A DNA stretch of 64,000 nucleotides from Urechidicola croceus (GCF_001761325.1 NZ_CP017478.1:1819501-1883500); one strand, 5' to 3'. Positions 48,192 to 56,264 are shown, counted from the first letter of the stretch. Notes: generated from the sequence alone by a model not told the origin. Translations and numbers: made by a program.

Positions 48192-49217
48192 TTAGTTTAT
48201 ATAAATATGGGAATAGAATGTCGAATTGGGAGGGGAATTATCAGTATATAACTGGGATGGAGAGGCAATAGGTAATGTTTTTATAATCACTTTTGCCGTT
48301 CTTATATCTTCATCATCATTGTTTTTATCTACTAGTTGAAATGTATCATCACTGAGTTGTGACAGGGGAAGTGCATTTTTTGATTCAAACACCCATGCTT
48401 CGGTATGTTCGGAGATTTTAAATTTTTCAGGAGAAATAAAAACTTCTTCTTTTAATTTATTAATAATACTCAATTTATGATAGTTTTGATAAACTGGACC
48501 TACCAAAAAGTATTTCCATTTAGTATGTCTATTCTTGAAGTTTATTGAATATTCTATTCTATCAAAATTTTCAAAATTCTTTATGAGTTCTTTAGGAAAA
48601 ATCTCTAATATACCTAAAGGTTTTCTCCAAACTACATTCGGATTATAATAAATACTTTCTAATACTGTAGTTTCAGAAACAACTTTAATTATTCCCTCAG
48701 GTAAATTAGAGACTATAAATTCGTCTTTAATATTGGTTAATTTCTTAGGGATTTCGTTATTATATTTATCTATAATTTTATAATCTAAATTTTCATCAAA
48801 TTCAGAAATTTTGATTTTACCATTAGATATAGTCATGATCTCATTTCTGCCAACATACTCATCTTCATGTATTCTAAAATCTTGATTCTCGGCTGTAAAA
48901 CTTTTATTTACATTACTGAAATATAGAATCTCTTTTGAGATATTAAATTTTGGTAATTCTGTATAATTGATATAGTATGAATCATTCGTGTGAAAATTCA
49001 ATTTTACAGATTCAAAATCACCAATCGATTTTAACAATTCTGGATTTGAAGATAAAAGATGAAAACCTCCACTAAAAGTTTTGATTATAATCCCAAAATT
49101 CTTCATTAAATTTTGAGATTCAAATCCAAAACTTATATCCAATGACTTAAATAAACCGTCATCAAAATATGAATGTTTGAACAAAAAAGTTGATATATGT
49201 GCAAAACGTTGTTGCAT
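48192..49217 (-). CDS. eCIS-associated hypothetical protein
   Basis: A 341 aa beta-rich soluble protein without signal peptide or membrane segment. I recognise no domain by motif. It stands between the DUF4255 gene (12 nt) and the sheath gene (27 nt), so it is almost surely part of the particle or its assembly. By position it may correspond to the C-terminal part of Pvc16-like cap proteins or to an end-collar protein; both are inference. Segments such as EFIVSNLPEGIIKVVSETTVLESIYYNP look like Ig-like strands. Confidence 0.55.
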   Translation of the reverse strand: MQQRFAHISTFLFKHSYFDDGLFKSLDISFGFESQNLMKNFGIIIKTFSGGFHLLSSNPELLKSIGDFESVKLNFHTNDSYYINYTELPKFNISKEILYFSNVNKSFTAENQDFRIHEDEYVGRNEIMTISNGKIKISEFDENLDYKIIDKYNNEIPKKLTNIKDEFIVSNLPEGIIKVVSETTVLESIYYNPNVVWRKPLGILEIFPKELIKNFENFDRIEYSINFKNRHTKWKYFLVGPVYQNYHKLSIINKLKEEVFISPEKFKISEHTEAWVFESKNALPLSQLSDDTFQLVDKNNDDEDIRTAKVIIKTLPIASPSQLYTDNSPPNSTFYSHIYIN

Positions 49218-49229
49218 ATCAATAAAAAA

Positions 49230-49793
49230 TTAGGTTTGGTTATCTATTCCTTTAATTGATGGGGTTATTTTTTCTATTGTTTCATCATCAAATACTATAG
49301 TACGAACTTTATATAATACGGAAGGCATAAGTTTGCTACCAAGAGCCGACCAAAGATGACTTAATTGACTAAATTCTAATTTACTTATTTCTAAACTCAA
49401 TTCTTTCAAATTGGAGTCTGAGTTTCTAATTGAAATTTTTCTATTTGATTGAAAAAAACGTATTAAAAATGAAAGATATTTTAATCCTTCTGGATATACT
49501 GCGCCATCAAAATTGGCACAAAACAATAAATGCATATTAAGGTGGAGAGATGGGCTTTTATATGCGAATGAGCCACTATTTTTACTAACAGACCTACTAA
49601 GACTGTTTTTCAAAGTTGATTCTTCTTCAATACTTACTAAAAAAAAAACAATTTTACTTTCTATATTTGGATCTACTGACCCATCAGATTTAATAATATT
49701 AGAAAGAACTACTTTATTTTCTGAAATTGAAAATTGATTTTTAAAACTTTGGTTTAAAATATCTCTAATATGAGTTAATGCAGCATGAATCAT
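49230..49793 (-). CDS. DUF4255/Pvc16-N-like tail terminator protein
   Basis: A 187 aa protein with the family start MIHAALTHIRDILNQSFK, then VVLSNII and the conserved IVFFLVSIEEESTLKN ... SPSLHLNMHLLFCANFDG ... YPEGLKYLSFLIRFFQ. In Photorhabdus-type systems Pvc16 caps the distal end of the tube and sheath. The C-terminal WSALGSKLMPSVLYKVRTIVF is typical. It is the second gene after the AAA ATPase, separated by a 208 nt AT-rich gap that may hold an internal promoter for the structural genes. Confidence 0.82.
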   Translation of the reverse strand: MIHAALTHIRDILNQSFKNQFSISENKVVLSNIIKSDGSVDPNIESKIVFFLVSIEEESTLKNSLSRSVSKNSGSFAYKSPSLHLNMHLLFCANFDGAVYPEGLKYLSFLIRFFQSNRKISIRNSDSNLKELSLEISKLEFSQLSHLWSALGSKLMPSVLYKVRTIVFDDETIEKITPSIKGIDNQT

Positions 49794-50001
49794 AAAATGT
49801 CTTATTAATTTGAAAAATCCTTCAACATTATAAATTACAACCTTACTAACTCTTTTTCAGTAAATTAAGTCGTATAAAATTACACTTTTTTTTTTATAAA
49901 ACTATGTTTTTTTAATTATTTCAATTTTTTTTTAATTCTTACTATTTAAAATCATTAATTCTTTAGTTGGAAAACATTCAAAAAAAAAGGTCAATAAAAT
50001 G

Positions 50002-51354
50002 CTATACAATACTCTTTCCTTGTTTAATTTTTTCGATTCTTATACCCGCATTTATATCATTAATAGTAATAATTCTATCTTCTCCATCTTTCCTATTTAA
50101 ACATTTCAAAATACTATAATGAAGTATATTGACAATTGAAGCCGCAGTAAGTTCATAATTTTCTGACAGATATTCAATATCAACATTTTTATGATATTCA
50201 AAATCTTCAGTTTTAGATTTATCCCATAAAATACGTCGCTGATTTACATCTGGAATTTCAAAATTTAATACTAATTGAAATCTTCTAAAAAACGCTTCGT
50301 CTATATTCCTTTTAAAATTAGAACATAAAATTACCAAGCCATCAAAATCTTCTATTCGTTGTAATAGAAATGATACTTCTTGATTGGCATATCGATCATG
50401 AGAGTCAGAAGTAGTACTTCTTTTACCAAACAAAGCATCAGCCTCATCAAAAAATAAAATCCAATCTTTTGATTCGGCTAAATCAAATACTCGTGATAGG
50501 TTTTTTTCAGTTTCTCCAATATATTTTGAAACAACCATTGACAAATCAACTTTATAAACATCTTTTTTATATTCTTTACCCAACCAACTTGCTGTTAATG
50601 TTTTTCCAGTTCCTGGAGGGCCAGTAAATAATACTTTAAACCCTGATTTAATCTGTTTACCAAATTGAAATTTATTCTTCAATTTTTTACCATGAAGTAT
50701 GTAATTTTTTATTTCATCTAAACCATTCGTCAAATGTTCAGAAAAGACTAAGTCTTTCCATTCGTAAGTAGTGAAAATTCTCTTTGCAGGAAAATGAGGG
50801 CTAAAATCTGGCTTATGTTTTTTACCAGAAATAAATAATGCTAAATACTCTTGTGATAGTAATAATTGTCTACTAAAAAAAGGTTCAGTTGATGAACTTT
50901 TTTCCAAAAAAAGAATACTATTAAGGTGAAAAAAATGTTTTTTATCAAACAACTTCATTAATTCAAACCTCTTTTCGATATTAGTACCTCCGAGTAAAAA
51001 AAGTACAGTTTCTCCTGTTGGAAGAAATCCATTATGCATTGGATGTTTTAATCCTCCGAATTCTGAATACGGAACATCATACATTTTGTTTTTAGTAAAA
51101 AAGAAATCTAAAAATGACGGTTTTACATGAGGAATTAAAGACAAAATTAACACTGCTCGCTCTTCAATATTCATCTTATGCTCATTGATGCAATTTGCAT
51201 AGTCGGAAGTTTGATGTTCAACCGATGGAGGTTGGACATCTAAAATATCAATCTTTTGGCCTTCAAAATAATTTTTGAACCGTGTATCAACAACATTTTG
51301 AAACCATTTAAGTTCTTCTTGAATGGTTTTAGCATTTTCAAAATTAGCATTCAT
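50002..51354 (-). CDS. AAA+ ATPase of the eCIS (Pvc15-like)
   Basis: A 450 aa AAA+ ATPase that in related systems is needed for loading of cargo or remodelling of particle parts. Walker A GPPGTGKT is at residues 245-252 and Walker B (ILFFDEAD) at about 299-305, followed by the sensor-1-like ILCSNFKRNID and the arginine-finger segment EAFFRRFQLVLNF. The N-terminal 200 residues form a family-specific domain without similarity that I recognise. It is the first gene of the operon on the minus strand and faces the divergent DUF4157 cargo gene over a 185 nt intergenic region. Confidence 0.88.
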   Translation of the reverse strand: MNANFENAKTIQEELKWFQNVVDTRFKNYFEGQKIDILDVQPPSVEHQTSDYANCINEHKMNIEERAVLILSLIPHVKPSFLDFFFTKNKMYDVPYSEFGGLKHPMHNGFLPTGETVLFLLGGTNIEKRFELMKLFDKKHFFHLNSILFLEKSSSTEPFFSRQLLLSQEYLALFISGKKHKPDFSPHFPAKRIFTTYEWKDLVFSEHLTNGLDEIKNYILHGKKLKNKFQFGKQIKSGFKVLFTGPPGTGKTLTASWLGKEYKKDVYKVDLSMVVSKYIGETEKNLSRVFDLAESKDWILFFDEADALFGKRSTTSDSHDRYANQEVSFLLQRIEDFDGLVILCSNFKRNIDEAFFRRFQLVLNFEIPDVNQRRILWDKSKTEDFEYHKNVDIEYLSENYELTAASIVNILHYSILKCLNRKDGEDRIITINDINAGIRIEKIKQGKSIV

Positions 51355-51427
51355 AAATTATGAAATTAAAAATATTAGTAGCACTAAATTAATTGATTTA
51401 CAGCCTATTAAAAAAATATAAATGATA

Positions 51428-51454
51428 TTTGTACTGTTTTTTTTATTAGATTTG
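51428..51454 (+). promoter_or_regulatory. Candidate promoter for the DUF4157 cargo gene
   Basis: TAGATTTG (51447-51454) fits TAnnTTTG; the nearest TTTG (51428-51431) is 15 nt upstream, a little closer than usual. It would give a 5' leader of about 80 nt. No matching box was found on the other strand for the ATPase gene. Confidence 0.3.
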
Positions 51455-51539
51455 TAGGATAATATCCCAAATAATACTCTCCAAAAGTTTTTTTTAAATA
51501 AGAATCATTGGTCTTTTTCCCAAGTTAAAAAAGTATTCT

Positions 51540-53144
51540 ATGAGAACACAAAGCAATAAATCGACTGAGAATAAAAATCAATTAATTGCACCCAATGTAA
51601 CTCAAAAAAAAAGTGTTTCGAACCCTACTTTTCAGTTTGTTGACAATCGACCAGAGGCAATTATTCAGAGTAAGTTACAAAAAATGACTGAAAACTATTC
51701 CAAAAACAACATTCAAAAACAAGAATTAGAAGAAGAGGAATTATTACAAGGTAAATTTAAAACCACCCAACTACAAGGAATTGAAAATGAAGAATTACTT
51801 CAAGGTAAGTTTGAAACAATTCAGAAAAAAGAAAATAATACAGGTTTACCAGACAACTTAAAATCTGGAATTGAAAATATGTCGGGAATAGCAATGGATG
51901 ATGTTAAAGTTCACTACAATTCTGATAAACCATCTCAATTACAAGCGCATGCCTATGCTCAAGGAACTGATATTCACTTAGGTCCTGGACAAGAAAAACA
52001 TTTACCTCATGAGGCTTGGCATGTAGTACAGCAAAAACAAGGACGCGTAAAACCTACTATGCAAATGAAAGGTAAGATAAATATCAACGATGATGCTGGT
52101 TTAGAAAAAGAAGCAGATGTGATGGGAGCGAAAGCAGTTCAATTTTCATCAAAAGATTACAAAGGAGTGTTGCAAACAAAGAAAGACACTGGAGGAATAA
52201 ATACTAGTTCTTTAATCTCTGGTACAATTCAAAGAGCACCATGGGCAAATATTCCCGCTAAATTTAGAACAGATAATGGAATGGATAACGTTCCAAATTC
52301 TGAATATTTCGTAGGAACTACTAGCTACAAACGTTATGCTCCAATTAATGAAATTAGATCACCTGGACAAATATTTCATGAAGGCCCTAGGAGTTTTGTA
52401 TACATTAATAGTGGAGATAATGCAAATATAGCATATAAAAAAACTATTAAAGCTTTGCCAGATCAAAATAACAATCAGCGTATCAACCTTATAAATGGTA
52501 AAGAAAAAGTTTCGGCTTATTTAAGTCCTGCCAATGGTCGAGACGTATGGGATGGTGATGTAAATGATGATGGAACAGTTACTAGTAGGCACCCTGGGCA
52601 TACTGTAATAAATTTGGGACAAGTTCTTCCTAATTTGGACAATAAAGACTCTCAAAAATTAGCTCGATACAAACAAGAAGCAATCCACAAAGCTCAAATT
52701 GACGGTTTAATTGGTAGTGATGAAATTCTATTTGATCAAGTGTATGATTGGATAGATACAAACTACTCACATATTAAAGAGCAAGATCGTGATAATATAG
52801 GTATGAAATATTTATTAGACCATCCAGAAGTGTTTCAAGAAATACAAGACGCCAAAGATGCTGGACAAATGAAATATACTACTGAGAAATCAGTAGAAAA
52901 ACTATGGAATGAATGCCATATTTTGGAAAATATAGATAAAACAAATCCTGATAGAACTATAGCCTTTTATAAAAAGGTATCTATGTTGCAAGACTCAGAA
53001 AAAGATACAATATCTCTATTACGAAGATCACATATTAGTAGATTTTGGGTATCACTTGAATCTAGTTTGAAAACTAAGGTAATTAGTGCACTAAATAAAA
53101 ATGACACTGAAATGCTATTAGGTATCAAACAAATTTTCACATAG
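51540..53144 (+). CDS. DUF4157-domain putative eCIS cargo/effector
   Basis: A 534 aa protein probably packed into or delivered by the injection system. The N-terminal motif (residues 30-46) is shared with the cargo at 26460. A short repeat EELLQGKF occurs twice (about 67-91). The DUF4157 domain runs from about 104 to 200, with GIAMDDVKVHYNSDKP, the zinc motif HEAWH at 157-161 and NDDAGLEKEADVMG. DUF4157 is known as an eCIS-linked putative metallopeptidase, often in front of toxin domains. The C-terminal 300 residues are unique; DVWDGDVNDDGTVTSRHPGHTVI has acidic and His residues that could bind metal, but no toxin family is recognised. Confidence 0.78.
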   Translation: MRTQSNKSTENKNQLIAPNVTQKKSVSNPTFQFVDNRPEAIIQSKLQKMTENYSKNNIQKQELEEEELLQGKFKTTQLQGIENEELLQGKFETIQKKENNTGLPDNLKSGIENMSGIAMDDVKVHYNSDKPSQLQAHAYAQGTDIHLGPGQEKHLPHEAWHVVQQKQGRVKPTMQMKGKININDDAGLEKEADVMGAKAVQFSSKDYKGVLQTKKDTGGINTSSLISGTIQRAPWANIPAKFRTDNGMDNVPNSEYFVGTTSYKRYAPINEIRSPGQIFHEGPRSFVYINSGDNANIAYKKTIKALPDQNNNQRINLINGKEKVSAYLSPANGRDVWDGDVNDDGTVTSRHPGHTVINLGQVLPNLDNKDSQKLARYKQEAIHKAQIDGLIGSDEILFDQVYDWIDTNYSHIKEQDRDNIGMKYLLDHPEVFQEIQDAKDAGQMKYTTEKSVEKLWNECHILENIDKTNPDRTIAFYKKVSMLQDSEKDTISLLRRSHISRFWVSLESSLKTKVISALNKNDTEMLLGIKQIFT

Positions 53145-53225
53145 TCATAAACTGAATAATCAATAAGAAGGTTATAAAATTGAAGGACTCTAAATTAATA
53201 TTTACCCATAAATAAGATATCTTCA

Positions 53226-54374
53226 TTGAAAACAGAAAACAGAAAAATAAAGAAAAAAACTTGGTGGTGGATATCCATTAGCATCTCATTATTATTACTT
53301 TCTCTTTTACTATTTATGTGGTTTAAAATGCATAGACATAAAACCAATGATAAAAACCAACTTACTGATATTACTAGCGTAAATAAGTATTTAAAGGATA
53401 GTGTCGAACAGAGTGTTTTAAATGGTGCCTTAAAAATAAAAACTGGTATTTATCTTCAATCTTTAAATTTTTCTAATGCTAATGATGTTCAACTAACTGG
53501 ATATATTTGGCAGCATTACAAAGATAGCATCCATGATGAATTTAAGCCTGACCATACACAAATAGGCTTTATCCTTCCCGATCAAGTGAATTCTGCTGGG
53601 GATATTGAACCAAGAGAAGTTTACAGAAAGCGTAATGACAATGAAGAGGTTATTGGTTGGTATTTCGAAGCAACATTGCGTCAACCTTTTGATTATTCAA
53701 AATATCCATTTGATAGAAATTCTGTTTGGGTACGAATGTGGCCTAGTGATTTTATAAACCACGTTATTTTAGTTCCCGATTTAGAGGCCTACAATTCAAC
53801 TGATTTAAATGTCATGTTTGGAATAGAAAAGAAAATTGTACTTGGTATTTGGGAGCCTGAGAATACATTTTTTAATTATAAAACTCAAAGTTATGACACA
53901 TCTTTTGGTATAAATGATAATTCCAGAAAATCAATACCCGAACTCCATTATAATTTTGTTGTAAAGCGCAAATTAGAAAGTGCTTTTATCACCTATCTTT
54001 TACCTCTATTTTTAGTTGCTGCATTACTATTTGCAGCACTGTTAACTGTTAGTAAAAATGATAGAATTTTGGAAAAAATGGGCTTTAATAATTCGACATT
54101 TATTGGAACTAGTTCTGCTTTATTCTTTGTGGTAATGTTAGCTCACATTCAACTAAAGCAGCAATTTCAAGGAGCCGGAATTGTATATGTTGAATATTTT
54201 TATATCCTAATGTATGGAATGCTAGTAATTTGTACAACTAATACTTATTTGTTTTCTATTAGTTCAAAAAAAAACAAAAATATCATTACTTGGAAAGATA
54301 ATTTATTACCAAAAATTAGTTATTGGCCTTTTCTACTTGGAAGTATTATTATAATTACTTTTTTCTTTTATTAA
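53226..54374 (+). CDS. Membrane protein resembling a pentameric ligand-gated ion channel
   Basis: A 382 aa protein with an N-terminal membrane anchor (about 14-34), an extracytoplasmic beta-rich region (about 60-250) and four C-terminal membrane segments (about 254-275, 291-309, 320-345, 364-382). The beta region contains FDYSKYPFDRNSVWVRMWP (YPFD at 160-163), like the conserved strand of bacterial Cys-loop-superfamily channels, and a GYIWQHY segment. The plan of a ligand-binding domain plus four helices fits that family, but the extra N-terminal helix is unusual and the assignment is tentative. TTG at 53226 is the only good start. It lies 81 nt after the cargo gene and 102 nt before the cassette array. 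Confidence 0.45.
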   Translation: MKTENRKIKKKTWWWISISISLLLLSLLLFMWFKMHRHKTNDKNQLTDITSVNKYLKDSVEQSVLNGALKIKTGIYLQSLNFSNANDVQLTGYIWQHYKDSIHDEFKPDHTQIGFILPDQVNSAGDIEPREVYRKRNDNEEVIGWYFEATLRQPFDYSKYPFDRNSVWVRMWPSDFINHVILVPDLEAYNSTDLNVMFGIEKKIVLGIWEPENTFFNYKTQSYDTSFGINDNSRKSIPELHYNFVVKRKLESAFITYLLPLFLVAALLFAALLTVSKNDRILEKMGFNNSTFIGTSSALFFVVMLAHIQLKQQFQGAGIVYVEYFYILMYGMLVICTTNTYLFSISSKKNKNIITWKDNLLPKISYWPFLLGSIIIITFFFY

Positions 54375-54399
54375 AAAAATCTATCATTGTAATGTTAAT

Positions 54400-54430
54400 G
54401 GATAACCACAACAAAAAGTTGCGCTTATCC
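54400..54430 (+). terminator. Probable terminator hairpin after the channel-like gene
   Basis: Outer arms GGATAA/TTATCC and inner arms CAAC/GTTG around an AAAAA loop form an imperfect stem from 54400 to 54430. There is no long T-run after it, so termination may be inefficient. It is the last chromosomal element before the array. Confidence 0.4.
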
Positions 54431-54476
54431 GGAAAATATTAAACATAAACGAGTATATTTATACTCATATAACCAG

Positions 54477-54934
54477 TTCTCTTTAATGCTAAAAAACAAA
54501 ATTAAGCGGAATAACAAATAACAAAAAATCACTCAAATTTGGCAGATTTTTAGCAATTACAGCGGAATTGAAAGTTGTCACGAAAAAAAACTAAACAACG
54601 GAATTTTTGCCAGTCTTTGCGGAGTAAAAAGTAGAAACGGAAAACTCAACTTTGCGGAATTATAAGTTGCTGTGAAAAACTCAACTTTGCGGAATTGAAA
54701 GTTCGAGCGGAAAATTATAACGGAATGAAACTCACTCACGGCGGAATCTCATAACGGCGGATTTTCACTCAGAAACGGAAAAACCACTCAAAATACGCAC
54801 TAAAAGAGAACACTGTTTATATTCAATGCTTTACTTTTGGTCAATCCATAAAGTTTTTGCACTTTTATAACATCAGATTTTCCTAGCGGAAAATCTGCCG
54901 CGTACTTTTACGCACTGAAACATACACTAATCCG
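54477..54934 (+). mobile_element. Geneless cassette 1
   Basis: A 458 nt unit with core GTTCTCTTT (54476-54484) and matching inverse core AAAGAGAAC (54803-54811). There is no credible gene. The body consists of repeated CGGAA-centred elements such as GCGGAATTGAAAGTT. Its left junction has no upstream attC arm: the preceding sequence is chromosomal, with a small GAGTATA/TATACTC hairpin at 54451-54466. Confidence 0.7.
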
Positions 54935-54943
54935 TTGTGTGCA
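54803..54943 (+). repeat. attC-like site 1 (geneless family)
   Basis: The inverse core AAAGAGAAC opens and the core GTTGTGTGCA of the next unit closes an imperfect inverted repeat. Outer arms are GTTTATATTCAATGC and GCACTGAAACATACAC with one extra base on the 3' side. A strong inner hairpin is GATTTTCC/GGAAAATC. Mismatches are mostly A opposite C on this strand, that is T-G wobble on the other. Confidence 0.75.
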
Positions 54944-54956
54944 ATTTGAGTAAAAT

Positions 54957-54987
54957 TTTGCCATCATACCAATTTTTGGTATATTTG
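54957..54987 (+). promoter_or_regulatory. Promoter of the parDE cassette
   Basis: TTTG (54957-54960), 19 nt, then TATATTTG (54980-54987) match the -33 and -7 elements of Bacteroidota sigma-A. The -7 box ends 16 nt before the ATG at 55004. The promoter lies inside the cassette and would move with it. Confidence 0.6.
54966..54982. promoter_or_regulatory. Operator-like inverted repeat for ParD autoregulation
   Basis: ATACCAA-ttt-TTGGTAT is a perfect 7-bp inverted repeat lying between the -33 and -7 elements and overlapping the -7 box. ParD-type antitoxins with ParE usually repress their own promoter through such sites; binding here is inference. Confidence 0.5.
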
Positions 54988-55003
54988 AATAAATTTATGT
55001 CAA

Positions 55004-55255
55004 ATGAACAAAAACACATCAATATCACTCGGAAATTATTTTGACCAATTCGTTCAAAGCCGAATAAATGAAGGCAGGTTTAAAAACGTTAGTGAAGTAA
55101 TTCGTGCTGGACTTAGACTTTTAGAGGAAGAAGAAAGTAAAGTTATTGCTCTTAAAAACGCAATTCAAGAAGGAATAGACAGCGGAATTGCTCACGATTT
55201 TGACCCAAAGAAACATTTAGAATCTTTAAAAGCGAAAAAGCACTCGAATGGCTGA
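55004..55255 (+). CDS. parD: ParD-like antitoxin (cassette 2)
   Basis: An 83 aa ribbon-helix-helix antitoxin of the ParD/CC2985 type. The N-terminal segment NTSISLGNYFDQFVQSRINEGRFKNVSEVIRAGLRLLEEEE is the DNA-binding and dimerisation part; the C-terminal GIDSGIAHDFDPKKHLESLKAKKH wraps the toxin. It should neutralise the ParE product and repress the shared promoter. It overlaps the toxin gene by 8 nt, the usual coupling. A self-controlled toxin-antitoxin cassette is a known stabiliser of large cassette arrays. Confidence 0.9.
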   Translation: MNKNTSISLGNYFDQFVQSRINEGRFKNVSEVIRAGLRLLEEEESKVIALKNAIQEGIDSGIAHDFDPKKHLESLKAKKHSNG

Positions 55256-55547
55256 ATATAAACTGACCAATAAGGCTGTTGAGGATTTATCGAAGATTTG
55301 GGATTATACATTTGAGGTTTGGTCTGAAAAACAGGCTGACAAATATTACGATGGACTGATTTCTAACTGTGAAGAAATTGCGAGAAACCCAGAATTAGGA
55401 AAAAACTATAAAGGAATATCGAAACAACTTCTCGGAATTAAAGCAAATAGACACGTAATATTCTATAGAACGTTGGACAAAAATTATGTAGAAATTACAA
55501 GAATACTACACGAAAGGATGGATTTAAAGAAAAGAATAACCGAATAA
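55248..55547 (+). CDS. parE: ParE-like toxin of the RelE/ParE superfamily (cassette 2)
   Basis: A 99 aa toxin with the typical order YKLTNKAVEDLSKIWDYTFEVWSEKQADKYYDGL, then NPELGKNYKGISKQLLGIKANRHVIFYRTL and VEITRILHERMDL. ParE toxins usually inhibit DNA gyrase, whereas RelE relatives cut mRNA; sequence alone favours ParE because of the C-terminal RILHERMD motif and the ParD partner. It ends 3 nt before the inverse core of attC-like site 2, so gene and site are tightly packed. Confidence 0.9.
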   Translation: MAEYKLTNKAVEDLSKIWDYTFEVWSEKQADKYYDGLISNCEEIARNPELGKNYKGISKQLLGIKANRHVIFYRTLDKNYVEITRILHERMDLKKRITE

Positions 55548-55550
55548 AAC

Positions 55551-55687
55551 TGCACACAACAATGGCTATAAGTAATTGCTTGTTCTCGCCTACTTCTGAA
55601 AATCCTCTCGGATTTTCAGTTTGGTGTGTACTTGCAAAGTTTCGTGCTAACCCACGCAACTACTCATAGCCGAGACCGTTGGCAAAC
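55551..55687 (+). repeat. attC-like site 2 (GGCTAT family)
   Basis: Inverse core TGCACACAAC (55551-55560) is the exact complement of this cassette's core at 54934-54943. Arms GGCTATAAGTAATTGC and GCAACTACTCATAGCC pair except for two A-C positions. The unpaired spacers AAT and GAGACC are asymmetric, as in attC sites. An inner hairpin GAAAATCC/GGATTTTC is present. The core GTTGGCAAA closes the site. Confidence 0.8.
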
Positions 55688-55703
55688 ATTTAGCGGAACT
55701 AAA

Positions 55704-56120
55704 ATGAAACTAAAATATTCTGAATCTCACCCTTTGAAATCATACGAATTGAATGAACAATTCTTGACTAAAAGTGAATTTATTCAAAAGTTTGAAAATT
55801 TTAAATGGGAAAATTTACTGAAATTACAGTTGAGTGCAAATGACATCCAAATACATAATTCACCTTCTATAAATTTAAATGATAATGACGGAAAAGGAAT
55901 ATCAGTTTCAATAGTTGGCGAATTGAATGAGTACGAATTTTATGTTTGCTTTAAAAGACCAATAACTCGAAAAAAAAGTAAATGGCTTGGACTTATTAAA
56001 TACGATTTTTATGATAAAGACTTTTGTAGCGTAATTCCTGAACAAACGAAAAAAGATGCACTTGATGCATTTATTCTGTTTTACGATAGGAATTTTGAGG
56101 AATTGGAAAAAAAATGGTAA
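55704..56120 (+). CDS. Hypothetical protein (cassette 3)
   Basis: A 138 aa soluble protein of unknown function with mixed alpha/beta character (YEFYVCFKRPITRKKSKWLGLIKYDFYD). An upstream in-frame ATG at 55626 lies inside the attC-like site of the previous cassette; translation from there would cross the recombination point, so I place the start at 55704 (MKLKYSESHPLK), 26 nt inside the cassette. No promoter fits in the short leader, so expression probably depends on upstream cassettes. The gene ends 7 nt before the inverse core. Confidence 0.65.
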   Translation: MKLKYSESHPLKSYELNEQFLTKSEFIQKFENFKWENLLKLQLSANDIQIHNSPSINLNDNDGKGISVSIVGELNEYEFYVCFKRPITRKKSKWLGLIKYDFYDKDFCSVIPEQTKKDALDAFILFYDRNFEELEKKW

Positions 56121-56127
56121 AAAACGA

Positions 56128-56264
56128 TTTGCCAACAATGCATATATTTTATTGCTAGGTTCTAGCCTGCTTACGAATATTCCTGCGGAATATTCTATTC
56201 GGTTTTTATTTACTAATTTAGTGACTTAAACACGCAACAAACCATATGCTAAACCGTTGTATTT
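56128..56264 (+). repeat. attC-like site 3 (GCATAT family)
   Basis: Inverse core TTTGCCAAC (56128-56136) complements this cassette's core GTTGGCAAA at 55678. Arms GCATATATTTTATTGC and GCAACAAACCATATGC pair with three wobble-type mismatches. The inner hairpin GAATATTCC/GGAATATTC is perfect. The closing core is GTTGTATTT. Confidence 0.78.

Noticed and set aside
26460-51354. Prophage or type VI secretion system
   Set aside because: No capsid, portal, terminase or lysis genes and no TssJ/L/M or ClpV are seen; the presence of DUF5908, DUF4255, a dedicated AAA ATPase and a DUF4157 protein indicates an eCIS.
54400-54430. A short attC site before cassette 1
   Set aside because: It contains CAAC and GTTG, but only a 5-nt loop lies between them and there is no matching cassette core, so a terminator-like hairpin is the simpler reading.
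55626-55703. Upstream start for the cassette 3 gene
   Set aside because: It would place the first 26 codons inside the attC-like site of the previous cassette, across the recombination point; the ATG at 55704 lies wholly within the cassette.
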